Source: GCA-2690565 sp002457235
GTDB lineage: Bacteria > Verrucomicrobiota > Verrucomicrobiia > Opitutales > Coraliomargaritaceae
DNA: 64,000 nt
NCBI GenBank assembly: GCA_045565695.1
Contig: JBJLEZ010000007.1
Coordinates: 1 to 64,000, forward strand
Direction of reading: 5' to 3'
Every line of letters starts with the position of its first letter. Positions within the stretch are counted from its first letter, which is position 1. Of this stretch, positions 27,654 to 37,056 are shown piece by piece. A program made the translations under genes and the position numbers. A model generated the notes under the pieces. It saw nothing but the letters and a program-made list of their open reading frames with translations, was not told the origin of the DNA and did no database searches.

Positions 27654-27851
27654 ATGTCTAAGAAAACTTCTAATTTAAATCGCTCAAGAAACCCGATGGA
27701 TTTTCAATACAATGATGTGGATCCTTTATCTCGTTTTGTTACAGAAACAGGTAAAATCTTACCTCGTAAAGATACTGGCTTGTCCGCAAAGCACCAAAGA
27801 CGCATCACTAATTTGATCAAGCAAGGGCGAAATATGCTAACTATGAAGTAA
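27654..27851 (+). CDS. rpsR: 30S ribosomal protein bS18
   Basis: 65 residues from the ATG at 27654; an in-frame ATG at 27588 would add 22 residues unlike any bS18. The core DPLSRFVTETGKILPRKDTGLSAKHQRR and the tail IKQGRNML are diagnostic for bS18, which binds 16S rRNA and bS6 in the small-subunit platform. It is short at the N-terminus and lacks the Cys/Arg-rich N-terminal segment of the Escherichia coli protein. The gene stands alone here, not between rpsF and rplI as in many bacteria, and is followed by its own terminator. Confidence 0.9.
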   Translation: MSKKTSNLNRSRNPMDFQYNDVDPLSRFVTETGKILPRKDTGLSAKHQRRITNLIKQGRNMLTMK

Positions 27852-27884
27852 GCTTTTTTCTTAATTCACAGATACAAACATCAG

Positions 27885-27910
27885 AAGCCCATTTATTAGT
27901 GGGTTTTTTT
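27885..27910 (+). terminator. Rho-independent terminator after rpsR
   Basis: Short GC-containing hairpin (AGCCCATT / AGTGGGTT around a TATT loop) immediately followed by seven T residues, 34 bp after the rpsR stop codon and before the sua5-type gene. Confidence 0.8.
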
Positions 27911-27941
27911 ATGCAAAGGCGACAGGACTGAAACTTCTCAA

Positions 27942-28934
27942 ATGGCACAAATATTAAAAGCAACTATCCCCAATCTCGATCTTTGCAGGCAGGCTCTAGA
28001 GAACTCAAAGGTCATAGCTGTGCCTACAGAAACTGTTTATGGTCTCGCTGGAAATGCTTTGGATGAAGAAGCCCTAAAAACTATTTTTCTGGTTAAAGGA
28101 CGACCTTTATTTAACCCTTTAATCATTCATACCGATTGTATGAAGAATGCGGAAAAATATGGGATTTTCAATGCACTTGCGAGGCAATTAGCTAAGCAGT
28201 TTTGGCCGGGACCTTTAACTATGATCCTCCCCAAAAAAGAAGTCGTTCCTAATCTAGTGACGGCAAATTTAGATAGTGTTGCTATACGTTGCCCACAACA
28301 CCCGACTTTTCTTCAATTACTTAAAAGACTTTCCTTCCCTCTTGCTGCGCCAAGTGCTAATCCCTTTGGATATGTCAGCCCAACCTCCGCAGAACATGTC
28401 AATTGTTCTCTAGGCGAGAAACTGGAATTTATCCTTGATGGTGCTGACTGTGAAATCGGTATTGAATCAACGATTGTTGATTTGAGAGATACCGGTCAGC
28501 CAAAAATTTTACGGCTAGGCCCTATTTCTAAAGAAGCACTAGAAAAATTGACTCATAGTGCTTTTGAACAACCTATAAGCGCGTCTAAAAATGAATTAAG
28601 AGCCCCAGGTATGCTAAAGTCCCACTACAGTCCAGATACACCTCTAGAGATAACTCCCCTAGTTCGATTAAATCATTTGATTGCCTCAAATAATGCAAGT
28701 GAACTGGCTTTTATTTTTCAACAACGTCCAGAACAATCGATTTATCATAACTTGCCTAATGTTTATTGGTTCTCTGAAGATGGAGCCGAATTAGAGGTTG
28801 CCCATAATTTTTACCAATTATTGAGATCCACGGATGCTTTAAATTACAAGAAGATCTATATTGAAGACATCAATGAAACTGAAGGATTAAAAGCGGCAAT
28901 AAAAGACCGTCTTTCAAAAGCCGCTTTCCAATAA
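27942..28934 (+). CDS. Threonylcarbamoyl-AMP synthase, Sua5 type (TsaC2)
   Basis: 330 residues. The YrdC/TsaC domain (about 1-205) shows KVIAVPTETVYGLAGNA, the substrate-site KGRP..NPLIIH, FWPGPLT and RCPQHP, followed by the SAPSANPFG-type loop. A linker with KSHYSPDTPLE leads to a C-terminal Sua5 domain (about 235-330). The enzyme makes threonylcarbamoyl-AMP from threonine, bicarbonate and ATP for the t6A modification at position 37 of ANN-decoding tRNAs. Cytoplasmic, convergent with the polysaccharide kinase gene (14 bp apart). Its partners tsaB, tsaD and tsaE are not in the window. Confidence 0.95.
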   Translation: MAQILKATIPNLDLCRQALENSKVIAVPTETVYGLAGNALDEEALKTIFLVKGRPLFNPLIIHTDCMKNAEKYGIFNALARQLAKQFWPGPLTMILPKKEVVPNLVTANLDSVAIRCPQHPTFLQLLKRLSFPLAAPSANPFGYVSPTSAEHVNCSLGEKLEFILDGADCEIGIESTIVDLRDTGQPKILRLGPISKEALEKLTHSAFEQPISASKNELRAPGMLKSHYSPDTPLEITPLVRLNHLIASNNASELAFIFQQRPEQSIYHNLPNVYWFSEDGAELEVAHNFYQLLRSTDALNYKKIYIEDINETEGLKAAIKDRLSKAAFQ

Positions 28935-28948
28935 ATCTCAAAAAAGGC

Positions 28949-31327
28949 TTAAGAGTCTAATTTATCCTCTGATTCAGAATCCGTCTTTGTTTCCGTAAAT
29001 GTGTCAGCTACTATAGCTTGGTTGGATTCTTCTGCTTCGCTCTCATCCATATTACCTAGATAGCTTTCTTGCATATAATAAGCACTATACTTTTTATTCG
29101 CTGAATACTGTGAGTAGTAATAATGGGAAAGCCCTAAAGAAACGTTATTTAAAACCGCACCTAGAAGAGGTGTTTTAGATTCCCATAATCGCCTGATACA
29201 TGAATTTGCTAAACTCTTCTTAACAGAATCATATTTTATAACATAGATCATAGCATCCACTAAAGGAACCATGTTCAAAGAATCACTCACTGCAGCTAAT
29301 GGCGGAGAATCAATAATGATTTTATCATATCTATCTCTTAATTGAAGTAACATAGATTCAAATTTGTTATCGTTTAAAATCGCTGTTGGGTTTTTCGCCT
29401 TACCACCTGATGGCAAAACGTCCAAATTCGGATAGACTTCTTTGACTATGTAAGAATCAAAAGTCCCTTCACCTTGAATATAATCCAATACACCGCTTTC
29501 ATTTTCGAGCTGCAATGATTTCGCTACATTAGGAAGTCGCAAATCACCATCTAAAAGCAATACTTTTTCTCCATTACTTGCAAATGAAAGCGCTAAATTA
29601 CTACTGATAAATGATTTACCTTCACTAGGCACTGTACTGGTTAAAAGAAATACATTTGAGTTTTTTGTTTGATCATTAATCTTCAAATAAGAGAGTATTG
29701 ATCGGAAATTTTCCGTTACATGACGATTTGTTGTTGAGGTAACAATATGTGATTTAGAAACGGAATCTAACTTTTTGACCTTTGGAATAATACCTAAAAT
29801 CGGTAACCCCAATGAGGCTTCAATATCGTATAAGCTTTTAACTTTATCATCAAGTAGAGCAACAGCAAACACTAGTCCCAAGCCAAAGATCATTCCTCCA
29901 AAAAATCCACCTGCTAAATTAAGGAAAACATTAGGTGAAGAGGGTCTGTCTTCACGTGGAGGAAATGCTTTATCAATTATTCGAGCATTCGCATTCTTAA
30001 TGTTCACTTGAATCTTTTCTTCTGCCATTAGAGCAGTTAATTTTTGGTAGGTCATCTGCTCTACTTCCAAATCACGAATCAAGGAATTGAACTCTACTCG
30101 AGTTTTACTGAGTTCGATCATTTCGCGTTCTTTTTCCAATAATCGCTTAGACGCTTGTTTAAAATTATCTCTTGATTCAGCAAAATAGCCTGAAATATTA
30201 TCCACTGCGTTTTGAACTGCGTATTCAAGCTCTGATTGGGATTCTTGCAGCTGTTGTAACAACGATCTCATTTCAGGGTGCTTTTCCCTGTAGCGCTTAC
30301 TTCTTGTAGAAATGGCTATACGTGTTGCTGAAATTTGCTCAATTAATGTTGCTACTCGAATTTGTTCAGAAATAAAAGGTAATTCCCAGAGTTCCTTTCC
30401 TTGCTTTTGGTAATTTTGAGTGAGATTCCAACGAATCTCTGCCTGATCTAAATTCATTTTTGCCGTCGTTTTGATCTCGTTTAAACTAGCTAATTGTTCC
30501 GCAGCGATGTTTTCTTGTTTATCTAATGAAACTGCTTTCTTTAACTCTCGATACTCTGCCAATTTGAGTTCTAATTCTTCAACGCGGTTTTTCTTTTGTT
30601 CGGCACGCTTGCGTAAATCTTCTACTGCTTTCATCGATGCATCAATATTTTGACTGAGCATAGTATTGATATACTCATCACCAAATAAATTGGCAATTTT
30701 TGCTGCCATAATTGGATTAGGGTGAGTGTATGCTACGTTGACCATCAAACTCATTCGTCTAGGTAAGATTTTCCTATTGGTCGATAAAATCTCAAAAGCA
30801 GTTAAAGGTCCGGAAAAACTAAAAGTCCCCTTATATGGGGCCATGAATTGTGCAAGTTCGTCTTCTTGAAAGCGTTTTTCAACTCCTTGTATTATTGAAA
30901 CACTTTCCAACCTACTAATGTGAGTATTTAAATCCTCACTAGATCTGATTTCATTCTGCTCAAGATTACTTGCTGAATTCATTACAGTAGGATCATCTCT
31001 CAACAATTCAATCGTAGCATATGCGGTGTACAATTTTGTTTTGTTAAATGTATAAAGAATCGAACCTAAAAAAATGATAAAAAATACAATTATTAAATAC
31101 CAAATCCTTTCACGAATTAAGAAAATATAATCTTTGAAATTCCTCTGAGGCCCCTGTTCTTCACTTATATTGCCATACGAACCATAGCCATAACTCCCTG
31201 AACCAGAGTTGCCACCATAACGATATGAACCATGGTTGTAATATTGAGGATTCCCATAGTTATTTGAGTAACCACCATAGTGATTACTATTCATGTTAGA
31301 TTGATCGCCAGTATAATCGTTTTTCAT
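28949..31327 (-). CDS. Polysaccharide co-polymerase/bacterial tyrosine autokinase (Wzc-like) with a Tyr/Gly-rich N-terminus
   Basis: 792 residues. Residues 1-52 are a low-complexity Tyr/Gly/Asn/Ser segment with 11 tyrosines. Then a Wzz chain-length domain between two membrane helices (about 75-93 and 470-492), a long periplasmic coiled coil (about 235-440), and a BY-kinase domain: Walker A STVPSEGKS (564-572), Walker A' LLLDGDLR (590-597) and Walker B KIIIDSPP (669-676). A C-terminal tyrosine cluster (736-756, eight Tyr) is the usual autophosphorylation tail, followed by an acidic tail. It controls export and chain length of an exopolysaccharide. It begins 3 bp after the Wza-like gene. The N-terminal tyrosine-rich segment is unusual for the family. 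Confidence 0.93.
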   Translation of the reverse strand: MKNDYTGDQSNMNSNHYGGYSNNYGNPQYYNHGSYRYGGNSGSGSYGYGSYGNISEEQGPQRNFKDYIFLIRERIWYLIIVFFIIFLGSILYTFNKTKLYTAYATIELLRDDPTVMNSASNLEQNEIRSSEDLNTHISRLESVSIIQGVEKRFQEDELAQFMAPYKGTFSFSGPLTAFEILSTNRKILPRRMSLMVNVAYTHPNPIMAAKIANLFGDEYINTMLSQNIDASMKAVEDLRKRAEQKKNRVEELELKLAEYRELKKAVSLDKQENIAAEQLASLNEIKTTAKMNLDQAEIRWNLTQNYQKQGKELWELPFISEQIRVATLIEQISATRIAISTRSKRYREKHPEMRSLLQQLQESQSELEYAVQNAVDNISGYFAESRDNFKQASKRLLEKEREMIELSKTRVEFNSLIRDLEVEQMTYQKLTALMAEEKIQVNIKNANARIIDKAFPPREDRPSSPNVFLNLAGGFFGGMIFGLGLVFAVALLDDKVKSLYDIEASLGLPILGIIPKVKKLDSVSKSHIVTSTTNRHVTENFRSILSYLKINDQTKNSNVFLLTSTVPSEGKSFISSNLALSFASNGEKVLLLDGDLRLPNVAKSLQLENESGVLDYIQGEGTFDSYIVKEVYPNLDVLPSGGKAKNPTAILNDNKFESMLLQLRDRYDKIIIDSPPLAAVSDSLNMVPLVDAMIYVIKYDSVKKSLANSCIRRLWESKTPLLGAVLNNVSLGLSHYYYSQYSANKKYSAYYMQESYLGNMDESEAEESNQAIVADTFTETKTDSESEDKLDS

Positions 31328-31330
31328 TTA

Positions 31331-31993
31331 TTAAATTATTCTTTCTGGAACCCAAATTGTATCGCCTTCTTTTAATATCATATCTTTGGCGTTTGCATTC
31401 ATTAAAATTCGATTGAAATTGACCTCAAACTGTTTAGTCTTACCCGATTCATCCACGCGTTTAATTGTAATAGACTTAGGATTCCCTAAACGGCTAATTC
31501 CATTAGCATTAGCTATTGCCTCAGTTAAGGTCATTGCTCTGTCTAGAGGCATTTCAACTATTCCTGGACGATTAACTGAACCTAAGACACGAACTAATTT
31601 AGGTGAAAATGAGACAACCAAAACCGAAATTTGAGGATCCACTAAGTAATCCCTATTGTATAATTGTGTGATTAATTCCTGAGCATCAGAAACAGTTAAA
31701 TTTGCAACTTTAACTTTTTTAATCAATGGCAGCGTAACTGTACCATCTGCTTCAATCCTAACTGATTTTTCCAAATCTGGTTCGAGAAAAATGGAAACTT
31801 GTATAACATCAGATGGCTGTAAAATGTAATTCTCATCAATGACAATGCCAAAATCCGAAGATGAAGTTCCTATATTTGAATTAGAATTTCCATTATAATC
31901 AGAAGATGTATATGCTGAATTTCCTTTTGACATCTCCTGCCCTAATGCAAGGAAATGTATGAAGAAAAGAATAAAACAGAAAATATATTTCAT
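31331..31993 (-). CDS. Wza-like outer-membrane polysaccharide export protein
   Basis: 220 residues with signal peptide MKYIFCFILFFIHFLALG. The polysaccharide-export domain (about 52-130) starts with YILQPSDVIQVSIFLEPDLEKSVRIEADGTVTLP in family-typical form (given here as a region, key residues DVI, P.L and DG..TLP), and a SLBB domain follows (about 135-215; VRVLGSVNRPG). It lacks the long C-terminal helix of E. coli Wza, as in short Gram-negative homologues. It forms the outer-membrane channel or periplasmic ring for polysaccharide release and pairs with the adjacent Wzc-like kinase, almost certainly on the same transcript. Confidence 0.93.
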   Translation of the reverse strand: MKYIFCFILFFIHFLALGQEMSKGNSAYTSSDYNGNSNSNIGTSSSDFGIVIDENYILQPSDVIQVSIFLEPDLEKSVRIEADGTVTLPLIKKVKVANLTVSDAQELITQLYNRDYLVDPQISVLVVSFSPKLVRVLGSVNRPGIVEMPLDRAMTLTEAIANANGISRLGNPKSITIKRVDESGKTKQFEVNFNRILMNANAKDMILKEGDTIWVPERII

Positions 31994-32103
31994 AAATTTG
32001 AAAAAATTTAAATTTAGGAGAACTAGGCAATAAAATAATGTAAAGACTTTTAAAAAGAAAAACCTAAACTAAGAATAGATAAATGTTTATATAAATATCT
32101 AGA

Positions 32104-33258
32104 CTAGTACTTGAAATTAGCACTCAGTCTAAATTCCCTTAGGTCATAATCATTTAAAGCATTGCTTTTGATGTAGTTAAAACCAGTACTGTAGTTATAA
32201 TTCTTAGATGGATAATAATGAAAAGTGAATGAGGCATTTGTCAACTTCTCATCCCTAGAATCAATTTGCCTATCTCTAAAGAATTTCAATGTACTCCCAT
32301 AATTAAACGATAATTTATATTCAGTATTAATCGAATAGACAGAAGTAAAATTACCTCTAGTAAACCTGTAAGTACTTCCACTACCAGCGACATCGAAATC
32401 TTGAGAAATATTGATCGTCGTGTAAAATTTCGGAGACATTTTCCATGTGAGAGAAGAAGTCATACCAAATGCATTAAAATCTCTTAGTGAAGTATCATAT
32501 TCTAAAGTGCGGTAACCGACATCAAAATGACCTGACAACTTTGGCAAAATAATCCCTTTCAGTCCTACGTTATAATAGATAGAATCTGCATTATAGCTAG
32601 GTAGATTATTTCTTGGACCAACTTCAGTATCTGTAAATGTCAAACCATATAAAAGGCTCAAATTGTCAGTATAATGATAGATGACTTTAAATGGAATTGA
32701 TGTAGATTTTTTTGAAGCCAATTGATCTATGTAGGTATCGTAAGTGGTTTCTTCTTGTTTCGCTCCAAGTGAAAATGATAATTTTGGTGAATATTTATAA
32801 GTTGTAAAAAAAGAAGCATTTTCAGTGGATACTTCCACTAATGCAGGATTTGCTTTAGTACTTAATTCTGATATTGCTGACTGGCTTTCTATATTAGAAT
32901 AAGAGAAAACACTACTCGATAGCTGACTGGGAATGTAAGATGCATCTAGATATACTTTTAAACGATTGATATCATAAATATCGTAAGTATTGTATAGGAA
33001 AATATCATATTTTGCTTTTACCTTAAGATCTAGTTGAGTGTCAGGTGTCCCGATATTTAAAACTGCACCGGGAGAAAATACATAAAAAGAGTCAGAAATT
33101 TCACCAACTTCAGCCTTGAGAATGTTTGACGTATGCTTATAGGTGAGCATGGAGGCGTCTAATTTAACAGATATGGCATCACCAATTTGTACAAAACTAG
33201 ATCCAGTTAACGTTAAATGTAAAAAAATGTAAAAAAAATAGTATCTCAAAAAAATCAT
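32104..33258 (-). CDS. Outer-membrane beta-barrel protein of the exopolysaccharide locus
   Basis: 384 residues from the ATG at 33258; an upstream TTG at 33321 would add 21 residues ahead of the signal peptide (MIFLRYYFFYIFLHLTLTGSSF). The remainder is a succession of amphipathic strands with alternating aromatic residues and a terminal RLSANFKY ending in an aromatic residue, the usual barrel-assembly signal. It resembles the BBP2/OMP_b-brl type barrels often encoded next to Wza-like genes, which are thought to assist polysaccharide passage through the outer membrane. Divergent from the TPR protein gene and 110 bp upstream of wza-like. Confidence 0.75.
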   Translation of the reverse strand: MIFLRYYFFYIFLHLTLTGSSFVQIGDAISVKLDASMLTYKHTSNILKAEVGEISDSFYVFSPGAVLNIGTPDTQLDLKVKAKYDIFLYNTYDIYDINRLKVYLDASYIPSQLSSSVFSYSNIESQSAISELSTKANPALVEVSTENASFFTTYKYSPKLSFSLGAKQEETTYDTYIDQLASKKSTSIPFKVIYHYTDNLSLLYGLTFTDTEVGPRNNLPSYNADSIYYNVGLKGIILPKLSGHFDVGYRTLEYDTSLRDFNAFGMTSSLTWKMSPKFYTTINISQDFDVAGSGSTYRFTRGNFTSVYSINTEYKLSFNYGSTLKFFRDRQIDSRDEKLTNASFTFHYYPSKNYNYSTGFNYIKSNALNDYDLREFRLSANFKY

Positions 33259-33350
33259 AACGTATATTAATGCGAATCTATGAGCATTGTGTAAAGAACA
33301 AATTGTATAATTGACTAGCAAAAATTTAGTACTAACTTTCTATAAAATAC

Positions 33351-34973
33351 ATGGATGAGCCAAAAAAAACAGAAAGACCATTATTACTTGGTCTGCTAGT
33401 AAAAAAATTCAAAGCTGAAGGAACTCCCTATATCCACTTTAATTGGGGTAGGATTTCACTGGTCTTAGTTGTACTCATCGCTTTCGCCTGGATATCTATG
33501 GCTACTTTGTTATTTGCCTACTTTAAATATGTGAAAGATTTTGATAAGGTAAAGTTCTCTAATATGATGTTGCTTCCAATTAAGTACTCAGAACATAAAA
33601 TTGAAATGGGTGACCGTCATATTGAGCGAGGACTGCAAGCTGTTGATAATAACAATTTTAATGACGGCATTCGACTCCTGAGACTGGGATTAATTCGTTC
33701 ACCTGGGAATCTTGAGGGACTAGTGAAATTGGCTCAACTCTATGAATTTGGTCTTAAAAGAAAAGATATCGCTATTGAAATGTATATAGATGGCTTTGGG
33801 CATGATGGCATCAATAATAAAGAATTTTGCATAGCGGCTTTAAGAACTATGCTTAGCAATAAAATGGATACTGAAATTATAACCATTGCGAATGAATACC
33901 TGCCCAAAGAATTTAAAAAAGGAGATAATCCAAATTTACAAACTTTAGCTTATGCCGCGGCTACTTCCTCTTTTTATCGAGGTAATTTTGATAAAACTGA
34001 AGACTACATCCATGCTTTTTTACTCAACGAATCTGTTGACGGAATTATTTTATCCGCAAAAGTGAGTTGGGATCGTGGCAATAAATTTTCTGCTATAAAA
34101 AAGTTGGAGTCCTCGCTCTATAAATTCCCAAACTCTGACGAGCTGTACAGCCAACTGTGCTATTTTTACCGTAAAATAGATGACTTTGATTCAGCAAGGC
34201 GCTACGCACAATTAAGAAATATTAAATCACCCTCCAATCCAAATCCAATAATCGATTTAATCTATCTTTACAATAAAAACGGTATAGAAGATGAAGTTAT
34301 AAAATATAGTAAACAAATCATCAAAAATTTTAGCGACAATGAAATCGCTATCTATCAACTAGCCAATTTTGCCGCCTCTACTGGGAAAATCAACATTGCT
34401 CAATTTTGCTATGAATTAGCCCTAGAAAAAGACTATGAGTTAGGAAATTTTGCGCTTACTTTGGTTGAAGCACATATATCTACTAAAGATTATGATGGTG
34501 CCGTTACTTTTTCTGAGGAATTACTTCTAGAAAACCCCAAATGGCTTCAAGACCAATGGCCAATCTTTAGTAGTTTGCGGGCACTCGCCTCTTACGGCTT
34601 GAATAGACCCGATCTTGGAGAAATTTATCTAGAGGAATTTCTAAGTGAGCCCAGAATCACCTCTGAAACACTCGTTGCAGTAGCTGATCGATTTACAGCA
34701 AATCAAATGTATCAACAGGCTCAAAAAATATTAGATTTCGCCTACACTAATGATACTAATAATCAACGTATTCTAAATAATTTAATCAAAGTGAATCTTG
34801 AATTAGGAATGACACAAGATTTAGGAGATCAAATAAAGAAATTACTTCAAACAAGACGCCCTGATAAAGAATTATTAAGAGATGCCTATAATCGCCTAGG
34901 CAGTGACTTATTTATATTCACAAAAAACCGAAACGCCATTTTAATGGAATTAGGAGCAATCTTAAGGGATTAA
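33351..34973 (+). CDS. Membrane-anchored TPR protein of the exopolysaccharide locus
   Basis: 540 residues. A cytoplasmic N-terminus (about 1-28), a single membrane helix (about 30-53, ISLVLVVLIAFAWISMATLLFAYF region) and then a periplasmic array of TPR-like helical pairs through to the C-terminus. Repeats are visible from LEGLVKLAQLYEFGLKRKDIA, DELYSQLCYFYRKI.DFDSARRYAQL and EIAIYQLANFAASTGKINIAQ (each only partly canonical). No enzymatic motif. Proteins of this layout act as assembly scaffolds in polysaccharide secretion; the role here is inferred from its divergent position next to the barrel and Wza/Wzc genes. Start codon is 92 bp from the barrel gene's start. Confidence 0.75.
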   Translation: MDEPKKTERPLLLGLLVKKFKAEGTPYIHFNWGRISLVLVVLIAFAWISMATLLFAYFKYVKDFDKVKFSNMMLLPIKYSEHKIEMGDRHIERGLQAVDNNNFNDGIRLLRLGLIRSPGNLEGLVKLAQLYEFGLKRKDIAIEMYIDGFGHDGINNKEFCIAALRTMLSNKMDTEIITIANEYLPKEFKKGDNPNLQTLAYAAATSSFYRGNFDKTEDYIHAFLLNESVDGIILSAKVSWDRGNKFSAIKKLESSLYKFPNSDELYSQLCYFYRKIDDFDSARRYAQLRNIKSPSNPNPIIDLIYLYNKNGIEDEVIKYSKQIIKNFSDNEIAIYQLANFAASTGKINIAQFCYELALEKDYELGNFALTLVEAHISTKDYDGAVTFSEELLLENPKWLQDQWPIFSSLRALASYGLNRPDLGEIYLEEFLSEPRITSETLVAVADRFTANQMYQQAQKILDFAYTNDTNNQRILNNLIKVNLELGMTQDLGDQIKKLLQTRRPDKELLRDAYNRLGSDLFIFTKNRNAILMELGAILRD

Positions 34974-35006
34974 TTCTTAATGTTCGAACATAGAGCAATA
35001 GAGCAG

Positions 35007-36101
35007 TTAAGAATCCATCTCTTTCTCTAGAATCTTTAAAAATCGATCATTTTGGGTTTCAGTACCAATAGTAATACGAATATATTCAGGTAAACCATAA
35101 CTGTCTAATGGACGAATGATAATACCCTTAGCTTGAAGCTTTTTGAAAAGTTTTTGACCCTGACCTACTTGGGCAAAGACAAAATTAGCAGAACCTCCAT
35201 AAACCTTTAACCCTAGACGACTTAAGCCTTCAACTAACTGCTTTCGCCCTAAATCATTTGCCTTTTTACAATGATTTAAAAAATCAGAATCGCTTAATGC
35301 GCTTATAGCTGCTACTTGAGATAAACTATTAACATTAAATGGTTGTCTAACACGATTCAACAAGGCGATTAAATCAGAATCACCATATCCATAGCCAATT
35401 CGTAAGCCACCAAGTCCATAAATTTTAGAAAAAGTGCGAAAACAAATAATATTTTTACCCTCAAGGATGTAAGGCACAAGGTTTGGCAACTCTTCGAGAT
35501 ATTCAGCATAAGCCTCATCAAAGCAAAGGATTACATGTTCTGGCATGGACTCAATAAATTCAATAATTTCGGATGGGTGATTGGCCATGCCCGTTGGATT
35601 ATTTGGACTAGCCACAAAAACTAATCTAGTATTGGGAGTGATCGCTTTAAGCATGGCTCTCAAGTCATGTTTAAACTCATCCATTGGAACATCGATTACA
35701 TTAGCTCCAAATAAACGTGCCACTAAACGATAAACAATAAAAGAATAAGAGCCAACAACAACGTCCAACCCCGGTTTCAAAAAGACATGCCCGAGTAGCT
35801 CTATAATTTCATTCGACCCATTACCAACAATGATATTTTCAGAATTTAAAGAAAACTGATTTGCGATTACCTCTTTTAATTCAGTGCAACTTCCGTCCGG
35901 ATACAAATGAACGGAATCAAGAGCATTAGACAAAGAGCGAAGAGCATTTGGTGATGGACCAAAAGGATTTTCATTCGAAGCTAATTTATCGATAGAATCT
36001 ATTTTTAAACCATATTCCTTAGCGACAGCATTTAACGGTTTGCCAGGAATGTACATCGGCTGATCAAAAACTCCTGGATTTGCTAGGTCAGTGTAATTCA
36101 T
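35007..36101 (-). CDS. hisC: Histidinol-phosphate aminotransferase
   Basis: 364 residues, a fold-type I PLP enzyme. Visible: SNENPFGPSP near 42-51, LYPDG at 66-70, GNGSNEII (93-100), NNPTG (167-171), FDEAYAEY (194-201), catalytic Lys226 in FRTFSKIYGLGGLRIGYG and the C-terminal R-x-T (YIRITIG). It transfers amino groups between histidinol phosphate and 2-oxoglutarate in histidine synthesis; close homologues may prefer aromatic substrates. It is not next to other his genes here. Divergent from the RmlD-like gene. Confidence 0.93.
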   Translation of the reverse strand: MNYTDLANPGVFDQPMYIPGKPLNAVAKEYGLKIDSIDKLASNENPFGPSPNALRSLSNALDSVHLYPDGSCTELKEVIANQFSLNSENIIVGNGSNEIIELLGHVFLKPGLDVVVGSYSFIVYRLVARLFGANVIDVPMDEFKHDLRAMLKAITPNTRLVFVASPNNPTGMANHPSEIIEFIESMPEHVILCFDEAYAEYLEELPNLVPYILEGKNIICFRTFSKIYGLGGLRIGYGYGDSDLIALLNRVRQPFNVNSLSQVAAISALSDSDFLNHCKKANDLGRKQLVEGLSRLGLKVYGGSANFVFAQVGQGQKLFKKLQAKGIIIRPLDSYGLPEYIRITIGTETQNDRFLKILEKEMDS

Positions 36102-36154
36102 AATGGAATATATTTGAAATAAGCTTAGATAATTGCAATTCTAGATATCTTAAA

Positions 36155-37042
36155 ATGAAAACTCTCCTCATCGGCATATCTAGCCCCATCGGGCAGTCTT
36201 TTTTAAAAGCATCATCAATTAGAGGTCTCGAAGTAGTTGCCGTATTAGACCCTAAAAGAGATTCAAGCTTAAGGCATGCTCAATCAGGGAAAATATTAGA
36301 ATGCGAACTAACTAATCAACAAAAACTCCAAGAACTTCTCTTTCAAGAATGGCCTGAAGTATTGATTAATTGTGCAGAAGAAACAATTGATGAAGAGATT
36401 ATGGCTCGCTCTAACACTCATTTACCTAAATTTTTATCTCAATTAACCCACCACCTTGGCACACGATTCATCCATATTTCATCAAATGCTATTTTTGATG
36501 GCACAAAATCTGATTTGTATCGCTCTACCGATACGCCAAACCCTCAAACTTTTTATGGACAAACAAAGTTATTGGGCGAAAAAGAAATACTCAAAAATAG
36601 TAGTTCAAATCCCTTAATACTAAGAATTCCTGAGCTATTATTTTCTGGCTTCAATTCTGAGCAAAAACCCTTCAATCAAAGAATTTCGCACTCCGTTCAA
36701 TCCAAACAAATTATTGAATTAACCAACACAATAAAATTCCAACCAACAAGTGCGACAAATATTGCTGATGTAATCTTAGAGCTATGTGAACGAAAAGATC
36801 TTCATGGGATTTTTCACTGGGGTGGAAGTGAAACAATTAATGAATATGACCTAGCTACACTCATCCTAAGAAGAGCAAATATTGAAAATCCTGAGGAATT
36901 TTTAAAACTGAATAATAATTCACCCAAAAGAAATTTTTGCATGGAATTAAACCCGCTTAAAAGTAAGCTAAAGACTAAAGCTTTAAACTTAAAAGAGATC
37001 TTTGAAGAATTAGAGTATAAAGAACCTATAAAATTCAACTAA
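36155..37042 (+). CDS. RmlD-like NAD(P)-dependent sugar reductase
   Basis: 295 residues, a short-chain dehydrogenase-like protein of the dTDP-4-dehydrorhamnose reductase group. It has a nucleotide-binding N-terminus (LLIGISSPIGQSFL, a degenerate GxxGxxG), VLINCAEETIDEE, ISSNAIFDG and the catalytic YGQTK pair (Tyr/Lys spaced as YxxxK). The usual substrate is a dTDP-sugar, but several residues typical of RmlD are changed, so the substrate is open; the related MAT2B-like group is possible. It ends 14 bp before dnaE. No other rml genes are in the window. Confidence 0.8.
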   Translation: MKTLLIGISSPIGQSFLKASSIRGLEVVAVLDPKRDSSLRHAQSGKILECELTNQQKLQELLFQEWPEVLINCAEETIDEEIMARSNTHLPKFLSQLTHHLGTRFIHISSNAIFDGTKSDLYRSTDTPNPQTFYGQTKLLGEKEILKNSSSNPLILRIPELLFSGFNSEQKPFNQRISHSVQSKQIIELTNTIKFQPTSATNIADVILELCERKDLHGIFHWGGSETINEYDLATLILRRANIENPEEFLKLNNNSPKRNFCMELNPLKSKLKTKALNLKEIFEELEYKEPIKFN

Positions 37043-37056
37043 TTGATTAAATACTC

